Shown here one piece after another: positions 1 through 13,536 of a stretch of 64,000 nucleotides of DNA. Position numbers and translations under genes: made by a program. The stretch is taken from NCBI GenBank assembly GCA_900708905.1, contig CAADRB010000054.1:318070-382069 (forward strand), given 5' to 3'. The notes under the pieces are model-generated. The model saw only the letters and a list, made by a program, of their open reading frames with translations. It was not told where the DNA came from and searched no databases. Each line of letters starts with the position of its first letter. Position 1 is the first letter of the stretch. This DNA comes from Hymenolepis diminuta. Taxonomy: Eukaryota; Platyhelminthes; Cestoda; Cyclophyllidea; Hymenolepididae.

Positions 1-3000
1 TTGAACTTCCACTTACTTGGTATTAATATGTTCCTAAGATCAATCTAGCCCAGATTTTGCACCCTAACAATAAAATGTTATTGCATTGAAATAATCATAT
101 TAAGCAATTATAGGACGCATGGTATAGGGCTCCGCCATTAATGGCGGCGAAATCGAAATTAGGGATAAACTAATCAATCATTTCTGTCTTTCTCTTTTAT
201 GCACCAATTACATGTCACGACACGAATGGAGCCAATAACGGTGAGTGAGGAGAAACCAACCACTGGGACGAAGAGAACTCACGAAGAAGGGGAAAAAAGA
301 TCCTAATGGATGGACAGGCTAGAAACCTGCGTGCGAGTGCGTGTTGACATGTTCCTTACCGCTCCGGCGTCCATCACCGACTTCCATCACGTATGAAACC
401 CAAAACCTAATTGTATGCAGTCTAACCCCAGAACAACCCGTTTCTGTATATCTGGGCTTTGCCACACTACTAATTGTAAATGAACCCACCCCTTCTATTA
501 ACGCTCGGTTGGTCTTGCACAACATTTAACTACTTTGTTAAATTTGTATTCAGCTATCTTCTTACATCGGTGAAATATATTGCAGCATCTATTTTGGGAT
601 GTAGTGATGACAAGGATTAAATCAAATTTTGATGTATTACACACAAGAGGCAGGTACTTTTATCGTCGGTTAAGCTAAGAAAAGTGACTCGGATTGAAGA
701 AAAAGATAAAATCAGGTCATTAACATTATTTGATCTGTGAACCGAGATCATATGCTTTTAATTTCTGGGCACATAACACTATTCCACCTTCTTAGATTTA
801 AATGCTAAAATTTTAGGAATTGTTCCCTTTCTAATGCTAATTGGTTAGAAAGTTTAATCAGAAAATTTTGGTGTACTTACAAGCTTCATCACTCGTACAC
901 AGAATTATGGGTTCTTGGATTTCTGCGCTCATATCAAGATATGGAGACCACCAGTTAAGAACCCTTCACTGTTTACCAGGCAGTCAATCATTTATCGCGC
1001 ATTCAATCCTATTTATTTTATTCTATTTTATTTCAATTTCTTAATAGAAGAATCATCGTGTAACAGAAATTTTTCCTTCTTCTTCCAGGGGACTGAGAAG
1101 TTGTAGCTTGACAAAAAGGCAACTGAGGGATAAAAAATTCATGTTTGCAGAATTCTGAGCTGATTGACAAATTGATCAATTTTGACGATAGGTGAGCTAC
1201 TTCAAATAAATTAATTTCTTTTAATGGCGAAGACACTTGCAAGATGATAACAGGCGATGTAGTTTAAGCGTAGCAGAGTTCACTGATAGTCCAACATTTT
1301 AAATTCTCAGCTTATAATTTTCCTTTTCGTTATGTCATATCTTGCATTTACTAATTTTTTTTTATTTAAATTACTTATTAGTTAGGAAGCATATATTTGT
1401 GCGTAAAGAATTGGGAAGAAATTCTAGATAATAGGAAACTCCTTGTAGTGATCCTTTAATTAAATTAGGAGGCTATTATGCATGTCCATATCTATTATGT
1501 AAACAACAATTAGGACAAGAATGGGGTATTGATGCACAATAAATTAACCAAATTTAATTTAATTAACCTGATCCCTGACCCATCAGAGTTTAGGAGTTGA
1601 TTTTTTGCGAATAAACGGCAATAAGTGGACTTACAAAATATAAATGACGTTGTATAATCAAATGATTGATCTACTAACTAAAACACGGTAAGACGATCTA
1701 ATTTGTATGAAGTTTCTTCTCTCGGGAAATCTAAATGAAGGTATTTAAGTAGGCACGCAAAAAAATTTGATCAATTTTTGCAAATGCACAAAGCAATAAA
1801 ATTTCAAAACACCAAAATATTTATAATGAAAACTTTTTAATTGAAAGACAACAATGCCTAAAGTTTAATAATTAAAAAAATATAAAAATGTAAAAAATGT
1901 TAAATTTTAAATTTTTTGTGAGAAATTATAAATCATATGAAATTCCTTCAGAAATCAAGAATCAAAAACGAAAGTGGGAAGCGAACTATTCACTTCTCGT
2001 CATCAACTTTCTTCACGATTTTAAGTGAACTGCGGATCATTTTTCCAACACAACGTAGATTTTAAACTACGTTCCTGACTGCCACGAAGTTTAAGGCTTT
2101 TCCGGAGATTATTTTTATGATAAAATTTTCAAAATCTGAATAGTTTAATATTTTCATAAGCACCCACGGAAATTGATTATTTGGAAATGAGAGATTTAAA
2201 CAAATATATTTACCTGATATTGGATATATAATGAGAAAATTGCCGACTTTTTTATTGGAATTCAGGAATATCACTTAAAGAATAACGAGAGCAATTAAAT
2301 ACACTTTAAAATACAATACCAAAATTGAATCTCTATTAGGTTAGAAATTTGGAATGACTTCAAAATGGTAAATTCCAGCTTGCAGCTTGACAGAAATGAA
2401 GGTGAGCGTGGTGCAACCACCCATTCTTTTAACCACAACACTACAAGATAATTCGAATCTCCGTCCAAGAAAATTGATGCAATTTTACCCCAAGCGTCTT
2501 GGAAACTTTTGAGGACAAGAAGGTGAAAATTGCAACTTTGGAGTTAAAGGTATTCCTACTTTTTATGGAAGACATCTTCGTGTCCTTCATGTAAATCAAT
2601 ATTGCCTTCTTCCTTCTTTATAGCAGTTTAAAAATCATGTCCTCCTTTGTTAAAATCCTAAATCCAGTTTTTAAGTTTTAAAAATATTACTTAATCAACC
2701 TATGAAATTGAATACATTCAAACGTCACATTTCAATATGAAAACTCACACCATGTAACGTAACCAACTAGAAGTCCTGGTGGTAATCTCGCAGAGCCAAC
2801 AATCTGGAAAACTCGGTAATATAGTAAACTAACAGAGAACCTAATAACCCACGGCGGATCACAAGACACGTTATGGTAAACAGACGTGTACTAAAGAAAC
2901 TCCCTCTCAATTGGTATCGGCTTAAACAAATAAGTATAATTACGAAGTATCTTTTATCAGTGGGGAAATAATGAACGGAATTACATATTTATTCACAGAA

Positions 3001-3817
3001 GAAATATTGAGGGAGGGGGAAAATAATTATCATTTCTTCTTACAGGGTGCATTTTCAGGATGACATCAGTTGGTCGAAATCGGTAGTTTTCTTTACTCTA
3101 AACCTTCCTGAGTCATGTGGTTGCAATATCTTTGTGGTTTATCCTCCAGGAAAGGAAGAATCCTTCGGAGAGACGGCATGTTGATTTTAAAGTGGTCAAA
3201 ATATTTTATTAGTCTCATTATAGTAAGGTAAAACTGAGTACCGCAACCTTAACTAGAATTTCTGGTATTGAGGAGTGCTTACATTAATTCCGAATTAATT
3301 CACTCTTAGACGAATCCAGGAATCTGATATTTTTACAATAAAGCAAATTAGTCAACTTTACTCTATTTTTCTTCTGATATTTCAAATTTGAAAGCTATCC
3401 ATCTAATCTATAAAATTAGTTTTAAATTTTTGATTTAACCTAGCAAATTTAGTATTTTATTTATAAATACCAGAATTTATTTCATATATTTACCTCGATA
3501 ATCTGAAATGTTTGTTTTAATACATTGCAATTCGGTTGTAAAAACTCAAGGACCTTTTTAACTGGAGGATAGCATTTCATGAAGAATAATAGAGCCATTT
3601 AAATTAAAGATATACAAAATTTAGAGTTGGTAAGTAAAGACAATAATGTTTGAAATCATGACTCAACGAATTTCTAAAAAATTTATATTTTAAACAATCC
3701 GTAATTAGGAAGGGTCAAGATTATGAGAAACTGAAATAGAATATATATTTCAGTCTTCGCCTTTAACTAAGTCCTTCCGAAGAATTCGAGAAACACGATT
3801 TATCAGATTTTTCTTTT
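1..3817. other. AT-rich intergenic DNA, no gene recognised
   Basis: Only short ORFs (under about 75 codons) occur, and none resembles a known protein or has convincing splice sites. The first 540 bases are less AT-rich than what follows and carry overlapping ORFs on both strands (319-525 minus, 341-529 plus), as a decayed repeat might. I could not assign them to a family. Confidence 0.5.
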
Positions 3818-4031
3818 GGTGTCTGCTACTATCGTCCGAGGTATGCTTACCTTTTCCGTTCGATAAGAAATAGGCCAGCTGAGGACACACGATGTTTGTC
3901 TATGAAGTGCTTGGGTCACTGGAAAGGCTAAAAGTTTACAGACATTACTATAAAGGACAAGAAAATCAAATTTGGTGAGGATTAGGGATGACGTAAGATA
4001 ACTATTTCGGAGAAGAGGGATTCATCCTTCA
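3818..4031 (+). repeat. Dispersed repeat, partial copy (second module of the 8578-9143 family)
   Basis: This segment aligns over about 210 bases with 8940-9143. Both begin with ggtgtctgctaYtatcgtc, contain gaaataggYcagctgagga, continue through agtttacaRacattactata, and end near attcatccttc. The first module of the family, seen at 8578-8935 and 27496-27800, is absent upstream of this copy. The two copies differ by scattered substitutions and small indels, so both are old. No coding capacity is visible. It may be part of a solo LTR or another non-autonomous element. Confidence 0.7.
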
Positions 4032-5839
4032 GCCTCCTCCCAGCCTTGAGGCACGTAAAGGCGGCAAAATGTCTCGCTAGGAATTGGTCTATTGTAATTG
4101 TACTGTTCAGACCTTGTAACGATCTGGGAAGCCTATCTTCATCCTTCAACCTCTTCGCCTTCTGACACCTTCTTCCAGATTTTGCTTGAAGCTCTTGGTC
4201 TCTTAGGATAATTTTTGTACAAACTTATTTTGTCCAATTCATAGACCAGCATTTAGCAAGAAGACTTGTTCTAAAAAGGCACACATCCGGCAGTGTAAAA
4301 TATTAGAAACATTGTATTGTCAGATTAAACTTTGTATTCATGTTTCCGAAAAGCATTCGAGAAGCAGTTGATACTACTTCGAATTCGAATTAATGCACTA
4401 AAGTTGAATAGAAACAAGAGAATATGATACTCAGGAGGTGTAAACTACCGAGGAATAAAGATGGAGATAAAGCTTATATTATTCAGGGATCAAAACACTA
4501 AAATTTAGCACTGGAACTTTGGAACATCTTTTATAGAAAGTGGACAAATCAGCGCTTCTGAAATTTAAATAAACTAAAAATCTTGACATCTTGCTGTTAC
4601 ATGATTAAAGCTTACAAATTTTTTTCGAATTGTCATGAGTTAATGCAACCCACATTTTATTCCCATATATTTTTTAACGCTGTTAATTATATTTATTTTA
4701 ACTTCAAGTTCCCCAAGCAAATTTGTGACGTCCTTTGAAATTTTAATCCCGTAGTAACTAATCAGAATTTCTTTATGAAAGTTCAATGAAAAGAACGCAA
4801 GCGTCCGGCAATCTTCCTTTCTATGAAGTATTCACTCATGAGATCATACACGTGGACCTTTATGACCTTAAGAAAAGGGGAATCGAATGAAACATTTAAT
4901 CATCGCAGGCATTCTACCCAACAGATTAACGTAGTGTTCTTCTCCAAATTTAGTCTTCGTTGGAAAAATCAGTCATAAATTAATAAAAATTAATTGACTA
5001 GATTTATTTAATGTTTGTTATACGTAATAAGGGTCAAAATTGTCTTCTTCTTGACAACTGAAGCACTACAAGTTGGTGAAAATAGAGAGATTATGTCTAG
5101 CGCTAATCCATAGAGAATGGATTTGAATGGTTAGCCATTCAGTCTAAGTATTTCTCCTAGTGTTGGTCAGAGTCGTTCGAAAATTCGTGAACTCAATCAT
5201 CTGTTGAATTAGAAAATGAAGCCTCATTGATTTTGTATTAAATATTTCAATTACAGAGGATTTTTTCAGCGTTAAATTACCATTATATTTACTTGGAAAT
5301 ACTTCAAGTTACTCAACTACTGATAGGATTTAATGGGAACTTAGAAAAGTTAACGTCCAATGACCTCTTGTCGAATGGTTAACATGGAAGAGAAATGAGA
5401 CATATTCTTTACGGTGAGAAGACCCAAGAAATTGAAATGCGCCAATTCTTCGATGCCGTTTAACCTCGAAGTGCGTACTGAGCGCCTGATAGGATACTCA
5501 TTCTTCCAGAAGGGATGCAAAAATGGAAAATAAATTCTCATCATCAGTAAAGAGAAAATTTATTTTTTGGAAACTTGATCGGGAACAAACTTAGCTGGTT
5601 ACAAAACGTAGTGTTCTTGTATTAAATCAATTCTCATAGTTTTATTTTTTGACCATTTCATGTTTGCAATATAATTTTTAAAATTTTAAACACAAGGAAT
5701 ACTTGATGAATCAGTCGACAAAGGTAAGGAAATCACTGACAAAACTGAAAAATCAAAATTTCTGAACAAAATACTTAAGGTAAGAAGTAAAATTTATTCT
5801 GGCATCGAGCATATTAAAGCAAGATGTTGAAATAAGCTA
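4032..5839. other. AT-rich intergenic DNA, no gene recognised
   Basis: Nothing with coding character was seen. The longest ORF (5350-5544, minus, 64 codons) has no recognisable domain and no supporting splice signals. Confidence 0.5.
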
Positions 5840-6017
5840 ACATAAGGGCTGAAAAGTCCCGGGCCTAACACATAGGTGGCGCTAGTTTTATTGTAGTCAC
5901 CTTTTTTCAGTTAATACCAACCTTCAAAAGACAGCTGTCAAAATTCCATGATATTCTATTCATTAGTTTGTGAGTTATTGTGCTAAAAGTGACGCTACTT
6001 CTGTTATTTTCAAAACA

Positions 6018-7063
6018 ATGCATCCAAAATAATTTCGTGTTTTCATTTTACACTGCTTCTTGATGGGAAAAAATACCATTCAAGCGAAGCAATGGCTTGA
6101 AAAGTGTTATGGGGACTCCGCTCCATCAGAAACAACAATAAAACGTTGGTTTGCTGACTTCAAATGTGGTCGTAGAGACACCGATGATGCAGAACGTAGT
6201 GGACGTCCAAATGAAGCGGTAACACCAGAAAACATAAAAAAATCCACAAAATCGTTTTGAATGATGGAANNNNNNNNNNNNNNNNNNNNNNNNNNNNNNN
6301 NNNNNNNNNNNNNNNNNNNNNNNNNNNNNNNNNNNNNNNNNNNNNNNNNNNNNNNNNNNNNNNNNNNNNNNNNNNNNNNNNNNNNNNNNNNNNNNNNNNN
6401 NNNNNNNNNNNNNNNNNNNNNNNNNNNNNNNNNNNNNNNNNNNNNNNNNNNNNNNNNNNNNNNNNNNNNNNNNNNNNNNNNNNNNNNNNNNNNNNNNNNN
6501 TCAGGAATCAAAACGATCGTCATCTGAGTGTCATCTGAGTGGACAGCAACTGGTAAACCCCGTCCAAAGCGCCCGAAAGCACAACAATGGGCTGGAAAGG
6601 TTATGGCCTCGGTATTTTGGGATGTGCGTGGTGTAATATTCATCGACTATCTTGAGAAAGGAAATACCGTTAACAGTGAATATTATATAGCATTATTGGA
6701 GTGTTCGAAGGCCGAAATTGCAAAGAAACGACCGCATACGGCAAAGAACAAAATTTTGTTTCATCAAGACAACGCACCGTGTGACAAGTGAATCAAAACA
6801 ATGGCAAAACTACATGCATTGAACTTCTAATTGCTCCCACATCCACCGTATTAGCCAGATTTGGCTCCCAGCGACTACTGGCTGTTTGCAGACCTGAAAA
6901 AATGCTCGCCGGTAAGAAAGTTCGCACGAATGAAGAGGTTATCGCTGAAAGTGAGGCCTATTTTGAGGCAAAAGATAAATGGTTCTACAAAAGTGGTATT
7001 GAAATGTTATAGCGGCGCTGGTATGATTGCGTTGTTCTTGATGGAGATTACGTTGATGAATAA
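6018..7063 (+). pseudogene. mariner transposase pseudogene
   Basis: The N-terminal helix-turn-helix region is recognisable from the start codon at 6018: residues TIQAKQWLEKCYGDSAP and TIKRWFADFKCG match mariner transposases. After the N gap the catalytic part follows, with VFWDVRGVIFIDYL, then FHQDNAP (second catalytic Asp) and PDLAPSDYWLF (third Asp region), ending in GDYVDE and a stop. Lesions: an in-frame TAA five codons after the start; an 11-bp tandem duplication at 6520-6541 that shifts the frame; a TAA in the NFxLLPHPP segment; and a TAG at 6852-6854 in the PPYxPDLAP motif. It cannot encode an active enzyme. The first catalytic Asp lies inside the gap and cannot be judged. Confidence 0.92.
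6270..6500. other. Assembly gap (231 Ns) inside the mariner element
   Basis: A run of Ns interrupts the transposase pseudogene between its DNA-binding and catalytic parts. ORFs that appear to run through it are artefacts. Confidence 0.99.
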
Positions 7064-7130
7064 AGCTGACTTTGAACCAAAAAAACTGTGTTTTCTTTGT
7101 TAGGCCCGGAACTTTTCAGTCCGTGTGTTA

Positions 7131-8577
7131 CAAGACTTCAAATCCTCATTCATAAAAGTCAGTGCAGTTATCCCCACAATGGTCTTACAACCTTCTCGTC
7201 AACAGAGGTGAATTCCTCAAATATATTAAAGCTGTCAAGGACAATGGACAGACAAGCCCCATGGAGAAATTTTCTGGGAATCTCCATATCTTACATTCTC
7301 TCTATTTGGCAACTGTGCTGTTTCAAGCTCCACATCTTTACGTCCATATATAGAATGAATAATACCTAACAGAGAGAAGAATCCAGATATGGCAAAACGG
7401 CAATTGAGTGAGATGGTAATTATTATTACAAATCAAAAATTATTTTCCCCCAGTAATACCCTTCTGTTGATAGTCCCACTACTGATTACACACAAGTACT
7501 ATATCACCCCGTTTTTCGCTTTTCATGCTTGGTTGCAGGAATGTGGTTTACGAGTAAATGCATTCTCTTCTTAAAATTACAATTAATGACATTAGAGTTC
7601 AGCTTGTCTGAGATCAAGTGAACTGTATTACCTTAAAATCGTTTGCTATCCTTATCTTATCTGCTCATAGCGAGGCAAAAGATACCAACAAATATTTTAT
7701 TAACTTTCATTGTTGTAAAATACTTCACAAATTGCGGAGAAAAAGAATGTTTGGCCAGTTATGAAGTGATTGAGGTCTACAGTTATTTCGAATACATCAT
7801 ATATATTAAAAAGTCATTTAAAAATATTAATATAAGAGTTTAACTATTAAAACATTTTGTAAAAATTTTATGAAAGCTGACATTTTTTCAAAAGTTAATA
7901 AGAATCAAATTAAAATTCCTCCCGTAAAATACAATATACCATGGCATACTTCAAATTCAATCAAATAAACATTAAACTAATTGAAACAAACACGCAATAT
8001 TTTTAATTTTAGTAAATTTTATACTCCAAGCTTTTCTCCAAAAAAAATATATTTATAATGCGGAATGAACGAAATTGTCTAAGAAATACAGTCGTAATTT
8101 AAAATTTCGAGATTGTATCCTACTGAAGTCACTACTTTTAAAAGGAAATGAGATTAATTCGAACTTTCCCGAGAGTGTGGTCAAAAATGGAACAAATGGA
8201 GTTTGTCCAATAAGCGTAAGTGCTTCTCAAAATGTACCTACCTAAGGTGGAAAAAGAGATATATTCTCTCATTTATTGATTCGTGGTACTGATCGCATCC
8301 ATTACCGACGTGAATCAATATTGAAATCAGCTTTCAAATTGCATCAGATGAAGCATGTATAACCCTCTACACTATTAAATATGTAAATACGTGCAATAAT
8401 GAGGCCGTTTAAAGAAATGGTGTTGCTATTTTAAAATGTATACTTTTGGTTGTACCAATTAATCGGTTTATCAACCATCTTTCCAACTTGTGAAGTTCAC
8501 AATTTGAGATTTATTTCACTTTCAGGCATTCTGGGACTTACTTGCGTAATAGGGAATGAAAAATTGCATATGAATAT
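7131..8577. other. AT-rich intergenic DNA, no gene recognised
   Basis: Several 60-95 codon ORFs on the plus strand (for example 7088-7369) have no recognisable family match and AT-driven composition. I do not call them genes. Confidence 0.45.
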
Positions 8578-9143
8578 GTAGCGGGCCACCAGATTGTTGA
8601 GGGTCACCGGTTTGTAGTGGCAGTTGGCTAACAGTAAATGAAAAGAAAACAACACAAGGATTGCGTTGACCAGGTTATATTGAATAAAGTCCAGTACAGA
8701 GTCTCCATAGAGAAATAGGAGATTGGAGAAGGACGGAGCTATGGAAAGAGGCGTTGGACGAGGTAGGGTCCCTTGGTGTGTTCCCTGTCGTGTGTCTGAT
8801 GGAGGCTATTTATGATCGACACTTTGGGTGAGGACACGCATAAGGATATGGTTGCATGCGTGTTTAATTGGTCGAAATGACTGTAGGAAAAGGAAGGGTC
8901 AGTGCAGACAGGACTGATTAATAGCGGGATTAATTAAACGGTGTCTGCTATTATCGTCTGAGGTATGTTTACCTTTTCCGATAGATGAGAAATAGGTCAG
9001 CTGAGGATACACGATGTTGGTCTATAGAGTGCATGGGGTCACAGGTTAAAAGTTTACAAACATTACTATAAAGATAATTAAATTTAGCGATGATTAGAGA
9101 TGGTGTAAGATAAAATATTTCGGAGAAAAGGAATTCATCCTTC
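8578..9143 (+). repeat. Dispersed LTR-like repeat, most complete copy
   Basis: Two modules lie end to end. Module 1 (8578-8935) begins TGTAGCGG and matches 27496-27800, sharing for example aRggattgYgtt, the segment around ttgaRYaaaRtYcRgtacaRag, and gtgaggacaYgcatar. Module 2 (8940-9143) matches 3818-4031. The TG start preceded by a unique flank suggests an LTR boundary, but no matching CA end, primer-binding site or internal coding region was located. Calling it an LTR is inference; that it is a repeat is seen directly. Confidence 0.7.
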
Positions 9144-12100
9144 AAATACAAAAACTTAGTACGATTTATTCTTAAGTGACCCCTAAAGCCAGGTCCCAAG
9201 TAAGCACAGAGCTCTCGAAAATCCCCAGGTAGGATTGCTGCGATATAAAGCAAATATTGCTCAAGGTCAATATCGGTGTTTCATTAGCAGAATCTGTTGT
9301 AATCTGCCCTTCTTTGTAAGATACCGTAACCGACTCTTAGATTTTCAAAGACGGTACACTAGTTACAGACACGACCTGACGACACCACCCAAACCACGAA
9401 ACGCACGTTTTTGTATCGATACCTCGATTTGCATTATGTTGCACTCACAACCGTAATGTACATAAATTCATTCGAATAAAAGGGAATTAAAAGGTGGCCA
9501 ACAAAGAATCTTACATATTAGAATTATTTTGGGAAAAATATAATTTTCTTATATGTAACAGATTCACATCCTTTCAAATATGAAGTATCGACAGCCAAAC
9601 ATCTTAGTGTCCACTTGGTGTCCCTAATAAGAATTTAACTGATCAATCGCTGTAAATTTTCTTATTGATGAACTTAGTAATAATGGGTGTCATTGATACA
9701 AAAAAAGGAAGCTATAAGTAATTTTATAAAAAGAAGAATCTGACCTTGAAATGGTAGGGGTCGAGGATGTTTAATGGAAATCTAATTCAATCAGGAAGAG
9801 GTGAATAAACGAACACTTTAAATTTACAGAATGTTTCGAGCGCAGGAAGAGACGATTTCCATCAACTGTTCAGCACACTTAATTACAAGATTTCAATAAA
9901 TCCCTCGTGGATGAAATAATTGCTACCGTTATCACCATATTGCAGTAGTTTTTCGACCTGAGAAACACTGAATTGCCCACCTCAGGATAATTGCATTTAA
10001 ATCAAAAGGATGTCGAAAAAACTCATTCCACCAAGATATCTACTTCCTTTAAGCTCAAATATCAACAAACTCCCTTTACGATACCCCAAGAGTTTAATTA
10101 AAAATTTTAATTTCACAACAAATCTCGATAATTAATCATTTTTTTAATCATATGACCTATGTTTATCTTCATTTTGTACTTACACGAGCATATTTAAAGT
10201 AAAAATTAGAGTCATTTTATGCTCAAAATTATTATTGAATCTTCAAAGACTAAGTGCCGACAACCGATATGAGAATGTGTGTACTTCATTCCGCAAGGAA
10301 TTAAAATTCATTAATGTTAGATATGAATGAATGGTTTCAATCCAGAAAAGTTAAATTAGCAATTTCTCAGTTAATGGCTTTCAAAATTTGCGTAGTTGTT
10401 AAAATGTGTTAAGTTGCAGAACGTTACCTCGCATAATTTGGGAGTGAAATCCACCTTTAAGGCGTTTACGCGCTCTCTTTGAGTTGTGGAATTTGTGGGA
10501 ATTTGGGAGGCTTAACAAATTTCCACCAGCGCTCCTATGAATGATGAGAAGCATCAAACAATTAATCAAGCAAGAAATGTGGTATTATTCAATTAATTTT
10601 CAACTAGAATTAATTGGTGATGGAATATTTTTTCGATAAGGGGGTCAGTGGAAGCACAGTCTTAACACAGCCCATTAATATTAATTGAACTCAGTGTATC
10701 TTAATTTTGATCACTGTGCTAAGATAATGATCAATCTAAAATCAAGAGCCCGGTTGATTCAAATTCATATTTTTTCCCACCAAGGTTTAATAAAATAGAA
10801 AAAGAAATTAGCTCTAATTAGACCTCAAACTTTAAAAATTTGAGCAGTTAATATGTGATCCCTAATGTATTGGCGAGTCCCTTGAGTGTGGATTTCGAAA
10901 TCTCTTTGCATGAGATGGACATTTTCTTATTGGTACTTACTGTGTCTAAGACCGTTGATTAAAAGCCTTCTTAAAAGTGATCAATTTGAAATTTATTTAA
11001 TTAACTGAGTGATATAAGAATACACAGACGACCCATCCCCTGCTACTTCGTTGATTGGACAACTGGTTCAAATGGGGGAGATCATATGAAAACTTTCTAT
11101 CCACATTAAGAAAAAGGAGAAATAAACCAGAAGGAACTTTGAAATAAAATAGGCAGTGAACCTGATGAATCAGGAGTTAAAATGAAATGGGATTCTCCTC
11201 ATTCTGCTACCAAAATATTCCAAAATTAAAATTGACCGCACCTCCTATTAATAAATTTCGCTTTCCTATGTGTCTTGATATTTCATGAGGATGAAAGGCT
11301 GTAACGCCTTTTTCGTCTGCCATGGGAAACAAATGAATTCCGTTAATTTTCAGCACATAATCTTTTGCAAATTGAAAAATAATTTCAAATATTATTTCAT
11401 CTTATTGTGCTCCCTCAAAAAATTTGTGAGAAATGTGTTTTATAGACTTTAAATAGAGCTTTAAAACCTTAAAAGAAGGCGGTAAAATGCATCTGCAAAT
11501 GCAATGAACAATCTTAATTCCATACCCTTCGATAGCACTAATCAAGTCAGACCTAGCGACAGCCAGGAAATAGGAAATACGAACAAACATTTCTCTCTGA
11601 GTGGCATGGCCATTCACGAACTTAAATGAACCGATCAAAGAGCTCTGAATGTGGCGGACATAATCTCACTCATGGACCTGGAAGTCAATTGATAAAGATG
11701 GCAACGTGACTTCGCTGTTTTAAAATATGGACAACTCAGTGACCCCAGTTTCAAGAAAAGTAGAACTAGTGACCTTCTGACTTCACCATCCGATTATTTT
11801 TCACACCCTCCTGTTTCATACCTCATTAGACACATCTGTTATTTCCCCCATTCGGATTTTTGCCCATTATTAAAAATTTTGTTAAGTACCATGACAATAA
11901 TAATGACAATAAATTAACGGTGAGAGTTTATTTAAAATCATCTGCTTAATGATACCTACAAGATAGTAGTATATTGCCAAGGAGAAAACAAAAGCAAAAA
12001 TATTAATAAATTTCTTTTTTTACTGACAACATTAACATTTTGGTTTGTTTTCTTCGTTTTTTTGTTAAATTGTTTATCCAAACTAAAGAATATCCTTTAC

Positions 12101-12529
12101 AGTGCACAGTTTTTCCAGAACAACTGGAGATCGTTAGGAGAAATTCTGACATCTTCAATGTTTGTCTTCTCTTTCCTCTCAACCACAGTATTCGCGAATA
12201 TTTTGAAATTTTTGGCTGAAATTACATCATCTGGTGTTGCAGTTTTGAAAAAGAACTCATTATTAAAAAAAACTGATGCAGAAAATGTCCTTGAAAACCG
12301 ATAAACTAAATAAATCATGGGGAAGCAGCAAGAAAATATCATGGAACAGATGGAAAATAAGGAAATTTTGCTTCTTCAACAATAGGAAGGCTTCTTGAAA
12401 CTAATAGGGCTTATTAGGAATTATCGGAATTTGAATCCTGGAGAATCGGGGAATTCCATCCCTGGTTGTGTCCCGACAATCTTATTTTATAGATCAGTGA
12501 ACTTTACTATGATCAAGAAGCGGATTATA
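9144..12529. other. AT-rich intergenic DNA, no gene recognised
   Basis: No ORF above about 95 codons and none with a known motif. The ORF at 8969-9253 (minus) overlaps repeat sequence. The overlapping ORFs on both strands at 12062-12342 look like chance openings. Confidence 0.45.
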
Positions 12530-13136
12530 CTTCAGTAACTAAGTTGATAAATGCATAGATGTGCTCGGAAGAGAAGTTTTTGGAATCCCCGAAGAGAATA
12601 TAGTTAGACTCACTCCTCAGCTGTTGAAGATCTCGGCAAGTATAAAGTATCGGAATTTCGCAAGTACTACAAATTTCGACTAAAAGATCTAATGAGAATT
12701 GGATCGATTTTTTTACTCGAATAAATGGGAATTTTGAATAATCTGACAACAAATCTATTTCAAATGGGCGATTTATGTGCTTTTGTCTTTTTGTGGTCTC
12801 CCGGTTTCCTCCTGTGTGGATGTTCGTGTAAAGATTTCTAATATGATTAAACAAAATGATAATATCACCTAAAATGATGAATGCGGTTCTGAACGATACA
12901 GCTATGGTCCAGCAGAACGTTGGTGAACATGGTTATGTCAGAAGAATTGCACAACTATTCAATAAGAGAAGAGGCAGAGAAATATTTCAAACAAGCAACC
13001 CTCATCACTATGCTGTCTATGTATCGAAATGCACTACTGCAGAAATGGTCCTTCAGGAGCCCACATTTGTAGTGTCTGTGGAAAGAAAGGACATAAACAA
13101 GCAAAATGTTGGAACTAAACGAACGGTCATCTAATG
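12530..13136 (+). pseudogene. Gypsy-type retrotransposon gag remnant with CCHC zinc knuckle
   Basis: Reading the plus strand through frameshifts, the stretch ends in a clear nucleic-acid-binding knuckle at about 13030-13132. It has the pattern C-x2-C-x4-H-x4-C within CSVCGKKGHKQAKC, preceded by HYCRNGPSGAHI, followed at once by Trp-Asn and a stop. This is the usual C-terminal end of Gag in Gypsy-like elements. The upstream part (about 12530-12850) contains gag-like pieces but is interrupted by stops. The predicted ORF at 12856-13134 is in a different frame and is not the ancestral protein. Protease sequence follows directly, which supports the assignment. Confidence 0.75.
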
Positions 13137-13400
13137 AGAAAGATCAATGGAAATCCCACCCTGTCTTATAGTTCTCTCAGTATTGCCAATTCGACCAATG
13201 AGGACAGAAGTTCTAAGCGGAGACAATATGTAACTTTGTTGATTGATGACATGAAAGTTAATTTGTAGTTGGATTCTGCCTCTGACATTATTTGATCTCA
13301 AGGAAGACGTAGAGAACTTTGGGCTGCCCAATGCCGATTCATCTATTGGAAAACTGCATGATTTAAATTTAGTCTCCAAAATAGCTATAAATTCCATAAC
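13137..13400 (+). pseudogene. Gypsy-type retropepsin (aspartic protease) remnant
   Basis: Immediately after the gag knuckle, the plus strand reads RRQYVTLLIDDMKVNL, a stop, then LDSASDII. The Asp-Ser-Ala-Ser-Asp segment corresponds to the active-site D-(S/T)-G/A-(S/A) motif of retroviral-type proteases, placed about ten residues after a beta strand as expected. A stop codon replaces the residue before the active-site Leu. Frameshifts follow, with a possible continuation containing ENFGLPNADSSIGKL. The gag-protease order matches Gypsy (Ty3-like) elements. No intact reverse transcriptase was found downstream. Confidence 0.65.
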
Positions 13401-13536
13401 TCACTTATAGCACGTAATTTCCTTAATGGAAGTCTGCCGTAAAATGATGTGAGATAACGGCCCTGCAATCTAGCACATTTTTAAAAATAAAAAAATTTTA
13501 TCAATAAATAAAAATAAACTGTCTATGTAATTTTTC

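Larger units (their letters stand above)
5840..7128 (+). mobile_element. mariner-family DNA transposon, copy 1 (gapped, decayed)
   Basis: Terminal inverted repeats of about 31 bp bound the element. The left end contains ggctgaaaagtcccgggc; the right end read in reverse contains ggactgaaaagttccgggc. The element is flanked on both sides by TA (5838-5839 and 7129-7130), the expected mariner target duplication. Its length of about 1.29 kb, including 231 Ns, matches full-length mariners. The interior encodes a broken transposase in the plus orientation. The closely related copy at 25773-26459 has the same termini. Confidence 0.93.

Noticed and set aside
6107..6643. 178-codon minus-strand ORF across the mariner element
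   Set aside because: Most of it is the N gap, and the ends are antisense to the transposase pseudogene.
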